Part shown: positions 10,602-18,956 of the stretch, piece by piece
Layout of the letters: each line of letters starts with the position of its first letter
How positions within the stretch are numbered: position 1 is the stretch's first letter
Assembly: GCA_030697555.1 (NCBI GenBank)
Contig: JAUYPV010000161.1
Location: 1-64,000 of the forward strand
Source: Hyphomonadaceae bacterium
GTDB taxonomy: Bacteria; Pseudomonadota; Alphaproteobacteria; Caulobacterales; Hyphomonadaceae
Direction of reading: 5' to 3'
Length of the DNA: 64,000 nt
Made by a program: the position numbers and the translations under genes
Notes under the pieces: model-generated
The model's input: only the letters and a program-made list of their open reading frames with translations
Databases searched by the model: none
Told to the model about the DNA's origin: nothing

Positions 10602-10641
10602 AAAAAAAGGATGCGGACGGACGCGGCATGCGTCCGTCCGC
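10602..10641 (-). terminator. Intrinsic terminator after the UrcA gene
   Basis: Perfect 12-bp stem GCGGACGGACGC / GCGTCCGTCCGC with a 5-base loop; read leftward it is followed by seven T residues after a 4-base gap. It lies 45 bases beyond the stop of the UrcA gene. Confidence 0.88.
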
Positions 10642-10685
10642 CAGGCATGCGCGGCTGAAGAGGGGTCAACAGCCGCGCTTGCCGT

Positions 10686-11006
10686 TCATCGCGACGCGAG
10701 CCGATTGATCGCCGGTCCGCTGTCCTTCCAGGCGGTGGTGAGCGTCGGGATGGCGAGGCTCCGCACCGTGTCATCGACCAGCTTGCGGGTGCATCCGGCC
10801 GTGGTGGTGCGCATGACGTGGTCAGGCGCGACACACACGGAGCGGGCGGCTGCGCGGATGCGCTGGAGCAGGACGCCGCCGCTGGCCGGCGCCGACATAT
10901 CGAGGTCGGCGGTTGGGACAATGGCCCTCGCCGGGTCGGCGTGCGCTGCGGGAACAAGAGCCGTGGCGGCGAGTGCGAGGGCAAGCGTTGCGAGGAGGGA
11001 TTTCAT
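10686..11006 (-). CDS. UrcA family protein
   Basis: 106 residues with a Sec signal peptide (MKSLLATLALALAATALVPAAHA). The mature part has the UrcA pattern: an ADLDMSAPASGGVLLQRI stretch, RAAARSVC, a second cysteine in AGCTRK, and a short alanine/threonine end. UrcA proteins are small exported proteins of unknown function common in Caulobacterales and Sphingomonadales, often in several copies. A second member lies 40 bases upstream in the same direction, so the two probably form an operon, with a strong terminator behind. Confidence 0.88.
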   Translation of the reverse strand: MKSLLATLALALAATALVPAAHADPARAIVPTADLDMSAPASGGVLLQRIRAAARSVCVAPDHVMRTTTAGCTRKLVDDTVRSLAIPTLTTAWKDSGPAINRLASR

Positions 11007-11046
11007 GTCGGTCTCCGAAGGTTGATGTCTGGGAAGGTGAGGGCAA

Positions 11047-11403
11047 TCAGTGCGAAGCGAGCTGCATCGTTTCGTACTTGCGGACGAACAGCGCGGTCAC
11101 CAGCGGCGAGTCGAGTTCGCTGATCGCCCGGCCGAGCGCCTGCTCGCGGCAGGCGTCGAAGCGGGCGGCGAAGGACTGCGGCCTGCCGTGGATACGACCG
11201 CCGCAGGCTCTGTCCGCGGCGCGGTCGAGGCGATGCAGCAGCGTCTGGGCGCCGGCGGCGCGGGTGATGTCGAGGTCGCTGTATTCGACACTGATGCGGA
11301 CGGTGACCGGCTTGCCCGCAAGCGCCGCTGGCGCAAGCGCCGCTGGCGCAAGCGCCAGGCTGGCGGCGAGGGCGATGAGGGCGGATTTGATGAAACGAGA
11401 CAT
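11047..11403 (-). CDS. UrcA family protein with repeat-expanded signal region
   Basis: 118 residues from the ATG at 11403, preceded by GGAGAAG; the track start at 11514 adds a leader without membrane signal and is rejected. Signal peptide MSRFIKSALIALAASLALAP, then a repeat-encoded APAALAPAALA run, then the UrcA pattern (VEYSDLDITRAAGAQTLLHRL, RAADRACGG, DACREQALGRAI). The two cysteines probably form a disulfide. First gene of the two-gene UrcA unit and divergent from the CadC-like regulator. Confidence 0.87.
   Translation of the reverse strand: MSRFIKSALIALAASLALAPAALAPAALAGKPVTVRISVEYSDLDITRAAGAQTLLHRLDRAADRACGGRIHGRPQSFAARFDACREQALGRAISELDSPLVTALFVRKYETMQLASH
11318..11356. repeat. 15-bp in-frame tandem repeat (2.6 copies)
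   Basis: Unit GCAAGCGCCGCTGGC occurs at 11318-11332 and 11333-11347, then a partial copy to 11356. It encodes an Ala/Pro/Leu repeat at the signal-peptide end of the UrcA protein, so slippage would change length without a frameshift. Confidence 0.9.
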
Positions 11404-11620
11404 TGGGCTTCTCCGTGGGTTAGGTTCGGGGGTCTTGGACAGGATCCGGTCCGCTTCGCCCTGGGATGTCTGGCCAGTGTTCCCGTGGAGGGTGTCGTTT
11501 GGGGGAATGGTCATGGCGGTCGTCCTTCAGAGCGACCCGGTCCGGATCGCCAGGACAGACCGCTCCTTTTCGCCCCGATGAGACAGGACGAGCGCCTGAT
11601 CAGGCTCCGATGGATCGCCG

Positions 11621-13447
11621 ATGAACCCCGATTTTGAACCGATTTCAGTCGATCTGGCCCGGGAGGCCGACTTTTCGGTCGGGCGGCTGACGATTCGTCC
11701 ATCGCTCCGGCAGGTGGAGGCGGGGGCTGATTCCGAGACGCTGGAGCCCCGCGTAATGCAGGTTCTGGTCGCGCTGTTTCAGCGCCGGAACGAGGTGGTG
11801 TCGCGGGATGAGCTGATTGCCCGGTGCTGGAGCGGCCGGGTGGTCGGCGAGGACGCCATCAGCCGCTGTATCGCACGGGTGCGGAAGCTGGGGGACGCGC
11901 ATGGCGCCTTCGGTCTCGAGACGATCGCACGGGTGGGATATCGGCTGACGCCGGTGGGCGATGTTGCCGCTGTGGCGCCGCAAGCCACGCTGGCGGCGAC
12001 CGCCCCTGCGCCGACCGGAACGGCAGGTTTTCAGAAAGCCTGGTCGAAGCACGGGATGTGGATCGCTCTCGCCGTTGTGGCGTTGGCGGTTGCGACGGTC
12101 TTCCTGGTCAGGGGGCCGGCGTCCGGCTCTCCTGATGTCGATGCGGTGGTTGCGCGCCTGACTGAAAAGGTGGGCCAGACGGCCAGCAAGCGCGACATCG
12201 ACCAGATAGGGGCGGCAACGAAGGAGCTGGGCGCATCAACGCGGCCCGAAGAGCGGTCAGCGTTCGCTGCGCTGGCGTCCGGCAATGCCTTGCAGGCGAT
12301 CGAAGGGTTGGAAGCGCTGGCCCAGGAGATCGAGACGTCGGGCGATGCGAAGTCTGCTGCGGCGGTCTATACGCGTATTGGCGCCCTTGCGCTGGTGATC
12401 GACCAGGGACGCGGACTGGCGGCGCGCCGCAAGGCGATTCTGCTCGCGCCGGATTCACTTAACGCTTTCCAGGGCCTGGTCCTCGACACGGCTCTCCTGC
12501 GCGGCGCGCCCGAGGCGCTGCAGCTTGCCAAGGATACGCTCGCCCGGCCAGGTCTCAGCGACAGGATGCGCGGATGGGTGCTGGCGCATCGCGGGCTGGC
12601 GGAAGGCGATATGCTGCAGCAGGACGCCGCTGCGCAGGCGACGCTTGACGAGATGCGGGAGCTCCATCGCCGCACGGGGAACGATATCGTCGAATACTCG
12701 ATCGAGTGGCTCAATTCGGTGCTCACCCTGAACCGCGATGACCTGCGCCAGACGCCGGTGTTGGCGCAGCGCGCCATGGACGTGCGCTCTCGCCTTACCG
12801 GGACCGAGCGTGTGTCCAGCATGACCGAGGTGACGGCCGTGCGTGCGATGGCCGCTTCAGGCGACTGGTCGAAAGCCTTTTCGGAGGGAGTCGCCAATCT
12901 GGACGAGCGGGGACGGAGCGGCGACTTCCTTCCCACGCCGATGATCGAATCGGTCTGCACGTCAGGCATTTTCAGCGGGCAGGCCGCCGCTGCAGAGCCT
13001 TACTGCCGGTCGCTTGCGCGGCGGCTGGACAGTAGCGGCGGCGTGATGCCCAAGGCCTATGCCGGATTGCTTGCCGCCGGCTTGGGCGACGATCGGACGG
13101 CGTCTGCGGAGTTCGCCGCCGCCGAAGCGATGCTGGCGGCCGGGTCGCGCGGGCAGACCGAGATATGGCTCTTCGAGGCGTACGCGGCGCTGAAGCGCAA
13201 GGACACTGACGAGGCAGAGCAGCTTGTGAAGCAGGTGGTGGAAGCGTCGAGCGCTTCGGGCTTGCGGAGCTATCGCAGCTACAACGCCAACGCCTTGCGC
13301 GTGCTGGGCGAAGGCTTCATCGCCAACGGTCAGCCCGCGCGCGCCTGCGCGCCGCTGGCCGAGGCGGGGCGACTCTATGCGGAGGTCGGCGGAGACGCCG
13401 GCCGCGCGGCGGTGGACGTGCTGCGTGGCGCTGCGTCGTGCCGTTAG
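11621..13447 (+). CDS. CadC-like membrane-anchored winged-helix regulator with TPR-like C-terminal region
   Basis: 608 residues. Residues about 17-112 form an OmpR-type winged helix (GRLTIRPSLRQVEAG, RVMQVLVALFQRRNEVVSRD, ETIARVGYRL). A proline/alanine linker leads to one transmembrane helix (about 147-164, MWIALAVVALAVATVFLVRG). The remaining 440 residues are helical and alanine-rich, like tetratricopeptide repeats, and would lie in the periplasm. This is the ToxR/CadC layout, in which a periplasmic sensor controls a cytoplasmic DNA-binding domain in one chain. It is divergent from the UrcA genes, which are plausible targets. Ends 3 bases from the convergent PQQ lipoprotein gene. Confidence 0.88.
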   Translation: MNPDFEPISVDLAREADFSVGRLTIRPSLRQVEAGADSETLEPRVMQVLVALFQRRNEVVSRDELIARCWSGRVVGEDAISRCIARVRKLGDAHGAFGLETIARVGYRLTPVGDVAAVAPQATLAATAPAPTGTAGFQKAWSKHGMWIALAVVALAVATVFLVRGPASGSPDVDAVVARLTEKVGQTASKRDIDQIGAATKELGASTRPEERSAFAALASGNALQAIEGLEALAQEIETSGDAKSAAAVYTRIGALALVIDQGRGLAARRKAILLAPDSLNAFQGLVLDTALLRGAPEALQLAKDTLARPGLSDRMRGWVLAHRGLAEGDMLQQDAAAQATLDEMRELHRRTGNDIVEYSIEWLNSVLTLNRDDLRQTPVLAQRAMDVRSRLTGTERVSSMTEVTAVRAMAASGDWSKAFSEGVANLDERGRSGDFLPTPMIESVCTSGIFSGQAAAAEPYCRSLARRLDSSGGVMPKAYAGLLAAGLGDDRTASAEFAAAEAMLAAGSRGQTEIWLFEAYAALKRKDTDEAEQLVKQVVEASSASGLRSYRSYNANALRVLGEGFIANGQPARACAPLAEAGRLYAEVGGDAGRAAVDVLRGAASCR

Positions 13448-13450
13448 CGG

Positions 13451-15364
13451 CTACTTCTTCGGCTTGAACGCGATCATCACGTTGCCCGCGCCCTGGCCGA
13501 ACAGGCCGTAGCCCGAGTTCATGATCAGCAGGCCGTTGACCGCGATGATCGATGCGTTGTCGATCGAGGCGCCGTTGGCCGTGACGCCGTTCACCGTCGT
13601 GTAGTCCTGCGCCGTGTCGTATTGCCAGACCAGTTTGCCGGTCTTGCGCTCGACTACGTACAGGCGCCCGTCGAGGCCGCCGGTAATGATGTGGTCGCCA
13701 ACGACGGTCGGGGCGCCCGAGAGGCCAAACAAGGCGTTGCAGCGCGGCACGAACTTCTTGCGAGCATCAGTGCAGTCCGGCTTCACCTCGAACTTCCAGT
13801 CGATCGAGCCGTCGGCCAGGTTCACGGCGTAGAGGCCGGGCTTGAGGGCGGGGTCGACGTCCTGTCCGGGGATGGAGCGGCCGGGATAAGAGATCGGCGC
13901 GTAGACGTGCGTGTCGTCGACCGCGATGCCCCAATGGATGCCGCCGTTCGGGCCGCCGGTGCCGATGTGGGTCTTCCACACGACCGCGCCGGTGTCCGGG
14001 TTCATCGCCCAGACCGTGCCCGACTTCTGGCCCGCGACGACGATCTCGTTGCCGTTGGGCTGCGTGGCGAGGATGGTGGAGGCGCCGAAGTCGACATCGC
14101 GGAAGACCGTGTTCTTCGAGCAGTTGAGGCCGCCGCCGGTGGGGCCGCAGCCGACGTTGAAGACGTCGTTCTCCGTGGCCTGGTGCGCCCACTTGATCGA
14201 GCCATCCGCCAGGTCGAACGCCATCAGCGCGTCGGTGTTCTTGTGTGCGGTTTCGGAGTTGGCCTCGCCCGTGCCGACATAGAGACGGTTGCGCTTGAGG
14301 TCGATCGAGGGCGAGTTCCAGACCGGCGCGCCGGCGGGGCCCCACAGCATCTTGCCGTCGCCGCGGTCGCGGATCGGTTTGGCGTTCTCCATGGTGTGGC
14401 CTTCCCACACGCGCTTGCCGGTCATCGCATCGAGCGCGACGACGCCGCCATGGGTCTTGCAACATTCATAGTTGGGCTGCGCCGCCATCATGATTTCGTA
14501 CTGCGAGGACGGTGCGATCACCTTGTCGCCGACCAGCACCGGCGTCGCCGTCGAGATGGAGCCGGGGAACAGGCCCATGTGCGAGGCCCAGAGTTCCTTG
14601 CCGTTCGTCGCGTCGATCATGTGGATGTAGGCGCCCATGTCACCGACCATGACCACCTTCTTGCCGTCCTTGCGGACGCCATAGCCGGCGCTGGTGCGGA
14701 TGGTGCGCTCGCCTTCCCAGACCCACTGGATGCAAGGCTTGGCCTTGTCGGATATATCGAACGCGAAGACGCGGTTCTTGCTCTCGCCGACCGGCAGGAA
14801 GATCGAATTGCCGACGACCGCGGCCTGGCTGCGCATCGTCACCGCGTCCGGAAAACCGACCACCCAGGCGACTTCGAGATTGGAGAAGTCGGCCGCCGTG
14901 AGTCCGGCCTGCGCGTAGGAAAGATTCCGCCGGTTGCGGATGTCGAAGCCGAAGGTCGAGACCGTTGGCTGGGCGTTGAGTTTCGGCGTGCGGCGGTTGG
15001 CCGGGCAGCGCATGGCGGCGAGCCATGTATCGTCGACGGCCGCGGCGTCCGAAAGATAGTCGGACACATAGGAAACCTGCTGCGAGGACAGCGGCCCGGC
15101 CTGCGCGATCATCTTGCCGGTGATCAGCGCATTGATGATCTGGCCGGATGTCATACGCGCCAGCGTCTCGCGTGTCGGCGACTTCGTCGCCTCGGGAATA
15201 TCGTGGCAGGAAGCGCAGTATTGCTTGTAGACCGCCTCGCCTGGGTGCGGGCCTGCTGGCGTTGCGGCGGCGGTCGGCGTTGTCTCCTCGCTCGCCGTCG
15301 AGCACGAGCTGAGCAGGGCGGCGCTCAGTGCGAGCGCCGACGCAAGAATGCGAAGTCTGGACAT
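13451..15364 (-). CDS. Lipoprotein: c-type cytochrome fused to a PQQ-type beta-propeller (PVA dehydrogenase-like), copy 1
   Basis: 637 residues from the ATG at 15364, preceded by GGGAGGA; the track start at 15451 is rejected. Signal peptide with lipobox LLSSC (C21), heme motif CASCH (50-54), then an eight-bladed quinoprotein propeller with repeats such as VVALDAMTGKRVWEG and YVVERKTGKLVWQYD. An adjacent cysteine pair (ECCKTHG) recalls the vicinal disulfide of PQQ alcohol dehydrogenases. Overall most like polyvinyl alcohol dehydrogenase-type quinohemoproteins. The likely role is periplasmic oxidation of an alcohol, with electrons passed to the heme. A paralogue starts 1.3 kb upstream in the same orientation. 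Confidence 0.88.
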   Translation of the reverse strand: MSRLRILASALALSAALLSSCSTASEETTPTAAATPAGPHPGEAVYKQYCASCHDIPEATKSPTRETLARMTSGQIINALITGKMIAQAGPLSSQQVSYVSDYLSDAAAVDDTWLAAMRCPANRRTPKLNAQPTVSTFGFDIRNRRNLSYAQAGLTAADFSNLEVAWVVGFPDAVTMRSQAAVVGNSIFLPVGESKNRVFAFDISDKAKPCIQWVWEGERTIRTSAGYGVRKDGKKVVMVGDMGAYIHMIDATNGKELWASHMGLFPGSISTATPVLVGDKVIAPSSQYEIMMAAQPNYECCKTHGGVVALDAMTGKRVWEGHTMENAKPIRDRGDGKMLWGPAGAPVWNSPSIDLKRNRLYVGTGEANSETAHKNTDALMAFDLADGSIKWAHQATENDVFNVGCGPTGGGLNCSKNTVFRDVDFGASTILATQPNGNEIVVAGQKSGTVWAMNPDTGAVVWKTHIGTGGPNGGIHWGIAVDDTHVYAPISYPGRSIPGQDVDPALKPGLYAVNLADGSIDWKFEVKPDCTDARKKFVPRCNALFGLSGAPTVVGDHIITGGLDGRLYVVERKTGKLVWQYDTAQDYTTVNGVTANGASIDNASIIAVNGLLIMNSGYGLFGQGAGNVMIAFKPKK

Positions 15365-15501
15365 TGGCAATCCTCCCGCGAAGCGCCGCGTTCGTGCGCG
15401 GCGCATTATCGCTACGACAGGAGCATCCTCCCGCCCTGACGCTCGGGTCAACTAGTGACGTAGCGGCAGGGCGGTGGGTGAGGTGTCCTTGCCGAAGAAG
15501 A

Positions 15502-16092
15502 TCAGGAACGGGCGAAGGCGAGAAGGGGTCCTATGTCATGCTGATCCGCCAGCCGAAGGGCAGCGACATACTGTTTTCGAGCTTCGCCGGCACTCGCCAG
15601 ATTCGAGCGCCCCCAGGTGAAGCGTTCGTTTCCTAGCAACGTGACGAGAAGATCGGCTGCAAGACGTGCATGCCGGCCGTTTCCGTTCGGAAATGGGTGG
15701 ATCAGGACAAGCCGGTGATGAAACCTGATTGCGATCTCGTCCGGTGGATAGACATTGTCGGCGATCCAGGCGCGAACGTCGTCGAGGAGCTGTCGCAATT
15801 CTATGGAGATGGTCCAGTAGTCGACTCCGATATTGCGAGGGGACTGGCGAAATTTTCCTGCCCAGCGCCACACGGCGCCGAACATCCGGCGATGCAAGTC
15901 CAGCAGCAGTGATTCCGAAAGTACATCGCGCCTGCGCTGGAAGGCCCAGCGATCGGCATCCGCGATTCCGATCTGCTCAGCTTCGTTCAGCTCCTGCTTC
16001 AGTGTGATGTAGGCAGGGATGAGGTCCGCACGTTCCTCTCGTGTGAGCAGGGTTGCGGCATCATCGGGTTGATCGCTGTCAGGCGCCGTCAC
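15502..16092 (-). CDS. Fic-domain protein, 'mobile mystery protein B' family
   Basis: Fic/DOC AMP- or nucleotidyl-transferase with the complete active-site motif HPFPNGNGR (about residues 132-140 here) followed by HARLAADLL, so probably active. The track starts at TTG 16104; a GTG at 16092 overlaps the stop of the XRE gene in a GTGA 4-base overlap with GGGAAAAG upstream, so I prefer it (196 residues). The pairing with an XRE-type protein is the mobile mystery A/B arrangement, widely viewed as a toxin-antitoxin-like module. The target is unknown. The cassette lies between two PQQ lipoprotein paralogues. Confidence 0.88.
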   Translation of the reverse strand: MTAPDSDQPDDAATLLTREERADLIPAYITLKQELNEAEQIGIADADRWAFQRRRDVLSESLLLDLHRRMFGAVWRWAGKFRQSPRNIGVDYWTISIELRQLLDDVRAWIADNVYPPDEIAIRFHHRLVLIHPFPNGNGRHARLAADLLVTLLGNERFTWGRSNLASAGEARKQYVAALRLADQHDIGPLLAFARS

Positions 16093-16550
16093 TGCTTTTC
16101 CCAAAGTTGTTTCGGAGGGCCTGCCAGCAAGCTTTCGATCAGGCGCTGACGTTCGGCGGTGAGGCGGTCGGCGGTGAGTGACTGGTTTTCCAGCGCCATC
16201 GTGTGATCGACGCGAACGAGCGCCTTTTCGGCAATCTCTCGGGCGCGCTTTAGCAGCACCTCGTCCAGTGGCCTGTTGGGTATGAGTGCGTATACCAGCG
16301 TGCAGTCGAGCGCCTCGGCTACGTCGCGCAATTTGTGAAGCGTGATGGCTTCCGCCGCTTCATCTCTCTGGATCCTCGAGGCGCGGGACTGGGAGATACC
16401 CAGACGGACAGCGAGTTGCGAGGTCGTCATGCCCAGCGCTTCGCGAATGGCCTTGATCCAACCTTGAGGAGGACGGGCGAGGTTCGGGTTATGGCGCAGA
16501 GCGCCGAGGCGCTGCTCAAGGCTTCGACGGGCAAGGCTGGATGTGGGCAT
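16089..16550 (-). CDS. XRE-type regulator, 'mobile mystery protein A' family
   Basis: 153 residues with a helix-turn-helix (MTTSQLAVRLGISQSRASRI, about residues 40-59) and the following DEAAEAITLHKLRDVAEALDC typical of this family. The leader MPTSSLARRSLEQRLGALR and the tail (RQRLIESLLAGPPKQLWEKQ) also fit. It is translationally coupled to the Fic gene. The upstream AT-rich inverted repeats are the obvious binding sites for autoregulation. It may also act as antidote, but no Fic-inhibitory motif (S/T)xxxE(G/N) was identified with confidence. Confidence 0.87.
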   Translation of the reverse strand: MPTSSLARRSLEQRLGALRHNPNLARPPQGWIKAIREALGMTTSQLAVRLGISQSRASRIQRDEAAEAITLHKLRDVAEALDCTLVYALIPNRPLDEVLLKRAREIAEKALVRVDHTMALENQSLTADRLTAERQRLIESLLAGPPKQLWEKQ

Positions 16551-16584
16551 GTTGATCTGGGCCGGATTACTCAGCCCAATCTAT

Positions 16585-16665
16585 GCCGTATATAGCATGA
16601 AAAGTCCATTAAAAATGCTATATAGGTTCATAAATATAGATGTGATCAGAACCTATATAGTCCAA
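16585..16665 (-). promoter_or_regulatory. AT-rich promoter/operator region of the XRE-Fic cassette
   Basis: Very AT-rich island in GC-rich surroundings. TATATAGCAT (16589-16598) is inverted as ATGCTATATA (16615-16624); overlapping it, CTATATAGGTT (16618-16628) is inverted as AACCTATATAG (16650-16660). This gives two interleaved inverted repeats with a shared CTATATA core, the usual look of an autoregulated HTH operator. TGCTATATA read leftward could be an extended -10 element. Confidence 0.65.
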
Positions 16666-16694
16666 TTTCCTCAAACCCCGAGGCTTTTCGATAG

Positions 16695-18722
16695 TCAGGT
16701 TTTCGGCTTGAACGCCAGCAGCATGTTGCCGCCGGCCTGGCCGAACATGCCGTAGCCGGAGTTGACCAGCAGCAGGCCGTTTGCGGCGGTGATCGAGTTG
16801 GAATCGATCGCGCCGCCCTTGCCCTTCACGCCGTTGACGCCGTCGTACTCCTTGGCGGTCTGGTAGGACCACAGCAGCTTGCCGGTCTTCGAATCAACGA
16901 CGTAGATCGTGCCGTCGAGGGCGGCGGCGACTACCGCACCGTCAATGACAGCGGGCGCGGTCGAGAAGACATTGCCGCGCCAGCCACCGCGCGTACCCGG
17001 GGCCGGCGCAGGCGTTCCGGCGGGCGGCTCAGGATTGAACTGCCACTTGATCGCGCCGGTCTTGGCGCTGAGCGCGTACAGCCCCGGCTTGATCGAGGGG
17101 TCGCCGTCCCACTCGCCCGGGATCGCGCGGCCGACATTGGTGATCGGTGCGTAGACGGTGTCGTTGTCGAAGGCGATGCCCCAGTGGATGCCGCCGAGCG
17201 CGCCGCCCGTGCCGAGCGCCTTGCGCCAGACGACCTTGCCGGTATCGGGTTCGAACGCCCAGACCGAGCCGGACTTCTGGCCGGCATAGAGCAGTTCCTT
17301 GCCGCCGCTCTGCTTGCCCAGGATGACCGAGGCGCCGAAGTCGACATCGCGATAGACCGTCTCGGGCGCCTTCACGCAGTTGAGCCGCGTCGGTTGCGGG
17401 TTGAGACCGCAGCCCGAGTTGAAGATGTCGTCCTTCGTGGCGTGGAAGCTCCACTTTTCCTTGCCGGTCTTGAGGTCGATGGCGACCACCGCGTTGGTGT
17501 TCTTGTGCGCTGGCGGCGAATTGCTCTCGCCCGTCGCGAAGAAGACAAGGCCGCGCTTCTCGTCGACGAGGGGCGAATTCCACACCGGCGCGCCCGACGG
17601 GCCCTTAAGTTGCTTGCCATCGCCGCGGTCGCGCAACGGCTTGGCGTCTTCCATCGTGTCATAGCGCCATTGTTGCGCACCGGTCTTTGGATCGAGCGAC
17701 AGGACATAACCGTGATTGGTGCAGCAATCATGGTTGTTGTCGGCGGCGACGGAGATCTCGAACTGCGCGACGGGAACGATAACGCGGTCCTTTAGGACGC
17801 TCGGCGTGCCCGTGGTCATGGAGTGGGAGTAGGTGCCGACTGGCTTGGTCCACAGCGCCTTGCCGGTGCGCGGATCGACGGCGTGAACGGTCGAGTCGAG
17901 GCCGGAGAAGACCAGCAGTGGTGTGCCGTCGCCGAGGACGCCGTAGGCAATGCTGGTGCGCAGCGGCGCGCCTCCCGGTGCGGTGTAGACCCACTGCACG
18001 CAAGGCTTCGACTTATCTTCCAGATCGAAGGCGTAGAGCTTGCCGGCGTCGGTGACCGGGTAGAACAGGTTCTTGCCGACGATCGCGCCCTGCGAGCGCA
18101 TGATGGTCGCGTCTGGGAAGGCGATCGACCAGCTCAGCTCCATATTGGACATCTGCGCGGTGGTGAGGCCGGCCTGCTTGGCGCTCAGCCTGCGTGTGTT
18201 GCTGGAGTCGAATCCGAAATGCGTCGAGGTGGCGGCGTCGGGACCCTCAAGGTCGACGGCGGCGCGGGCGCCCGTACACATCATACCGGGCGCCCAGTCG
18301 ACCGTCTTGGATGTGTCGCGGCCGGTGACATAGCTCACCACGTCGGCGCGCTGCACGGCCGTAAGCCCGGCGGCCATGTCCTTCATCTTGCCCTGGGTGA
18401 GGGAGTAGTTGACGAACTGGAAGCTCATGCCCTTGAGGTTGTCGCGGGAGGGCGAGCGCGTGGCTTCCGGGTTGTCGTGGCAGGTGGCGCAGCTGGCCTT
18501 GTAGACCGCCTCGCCCGGATGCGGGCCGGTGGCGGAGGCGACCGGTTGCGGGGTCGGCGTGTTGGGAGAGGTTGACGGCGAGACGGGCGGGGCGGCCGGC
18601 GCGGCAAGTGCGGACGTCGCGGCGGCGACGGGCGTTGCTGGTTCGGTGCTCTCGGGCGTCTGGCAGGAGGCCAGAACCAGCAGTGACACGCAGCCCAGGG
18701 CCGCAGCCTGTAATCTCGTCAT
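16695..18722 (-). CDS. Lipoprotein: c-type cytochrome fused to a PQQ-type beta-propeller, copy 2
   Basis: 675 residues from the ATG at 18722 (GGGAGGA upstream); the 1165-residue track ORF runs on antisense to the DUF3089 gene and is rejected. Lipobox VLASC (C20), a Pro/Thr/Ala/Ser-rich spacer (about 25-65), heme motif CATCH (78-82), then the quinoprotein propeller (VLSLDPKTGAQQWRYD, IYVVDSKTGKLLWSYQ) and the adjacent cysteine pair DCCTNHG. Shares long colinear motifs with the copy at 13451-15364 (e.g. RDRGDGK, GAPVWNSP, DVDFGAS, GGIHWGIA), so the two come from a duplication. Spacer length is the clearest difference. Confidence 0.88.
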   Translation of the reverse strand: MTRLQAAALGCVSLLVLASCQTPESTEPATPVAAATSALAAPAAPPVSPSTSPNTPTPQPVASATGPHPGEAVYKASCATCHDNPEATRSPSRDNLKGMSFQFVNYSLTQGKMKDMAAGLTAVQRADVVSYVTGRDTSKTVDWAPGMMCTGARAAVDLEGPDAATSTHFGFDSSNTRRLSAKQAGLTTAQMSNMELSWSIAFPDATIMRSQGAIVGKNLFYPVTDAGKLYAFDLEDKSKPCVQWVYTAPGGAPLRTSIAYGVLGDGTPLLVFSGLDSTVHAVDPRTGKALWTKPVGTYSHSMTTGTPSVLKDRVIVPVAQFEISVAADNNHDCCTNHGYVLSLDPKTGAQQWRYDTMEDAKPLRDRGDGKQLKGPSGAPVWNSPLVDEKRGLVFFATGESNSPPAHKNTNAVVAIDLKTGKEKWSFHATKDDIFNSGCGLNPQPTRLNCVKAPETVYRDVDFGASVILGKQSGGKELLYAGQKSGSVWAFEPDTGKVVWRKALGTGGALGGIHWGIAFDNDTVYAPITNVGRAIPGEWDGDPSIKPGLYALSAKTGAIKWQFNPEPPAGTPAPAPGTRGGWRGNVFSTAPAVIDGAVVAAALDGTIYVVDSKTGKLLWSYQTAKEYDGVNGVKGKGGAIDSNSITAANGLLLVNSGYGMFGQAGGNMLLAFKPKT

Positions 18723-18956
18723 GTCTTCCTCCCGGCGGCGCGCTGCGTGGTTCGCAACTGCACCCGATTTGCGGCGCAACCTGCCCCAGCGGCGGCGGCT
18801 TGCAAAGCTGGCCAGTCGGGCAGATCGCGCGCTTGTGTTTGCGCTGTTAAACGCGTGCGGATGCCCGCCCCGTCGAGAAAATTTGACCGGGATGGCTCCG
18901 GCGCCACATTCTTGGAGAACGGCGGCAATGAACCGCGCCCATGGGGAGTGACGCCG

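Noticed and set aside
13622-15439. 605-residue + strand ORF
   Set aside because: Antisense to the PQQ lipoprotein, Arg/Gly/Asp-rich composition typical of shadow frames in GC-rich DNA; no domain.
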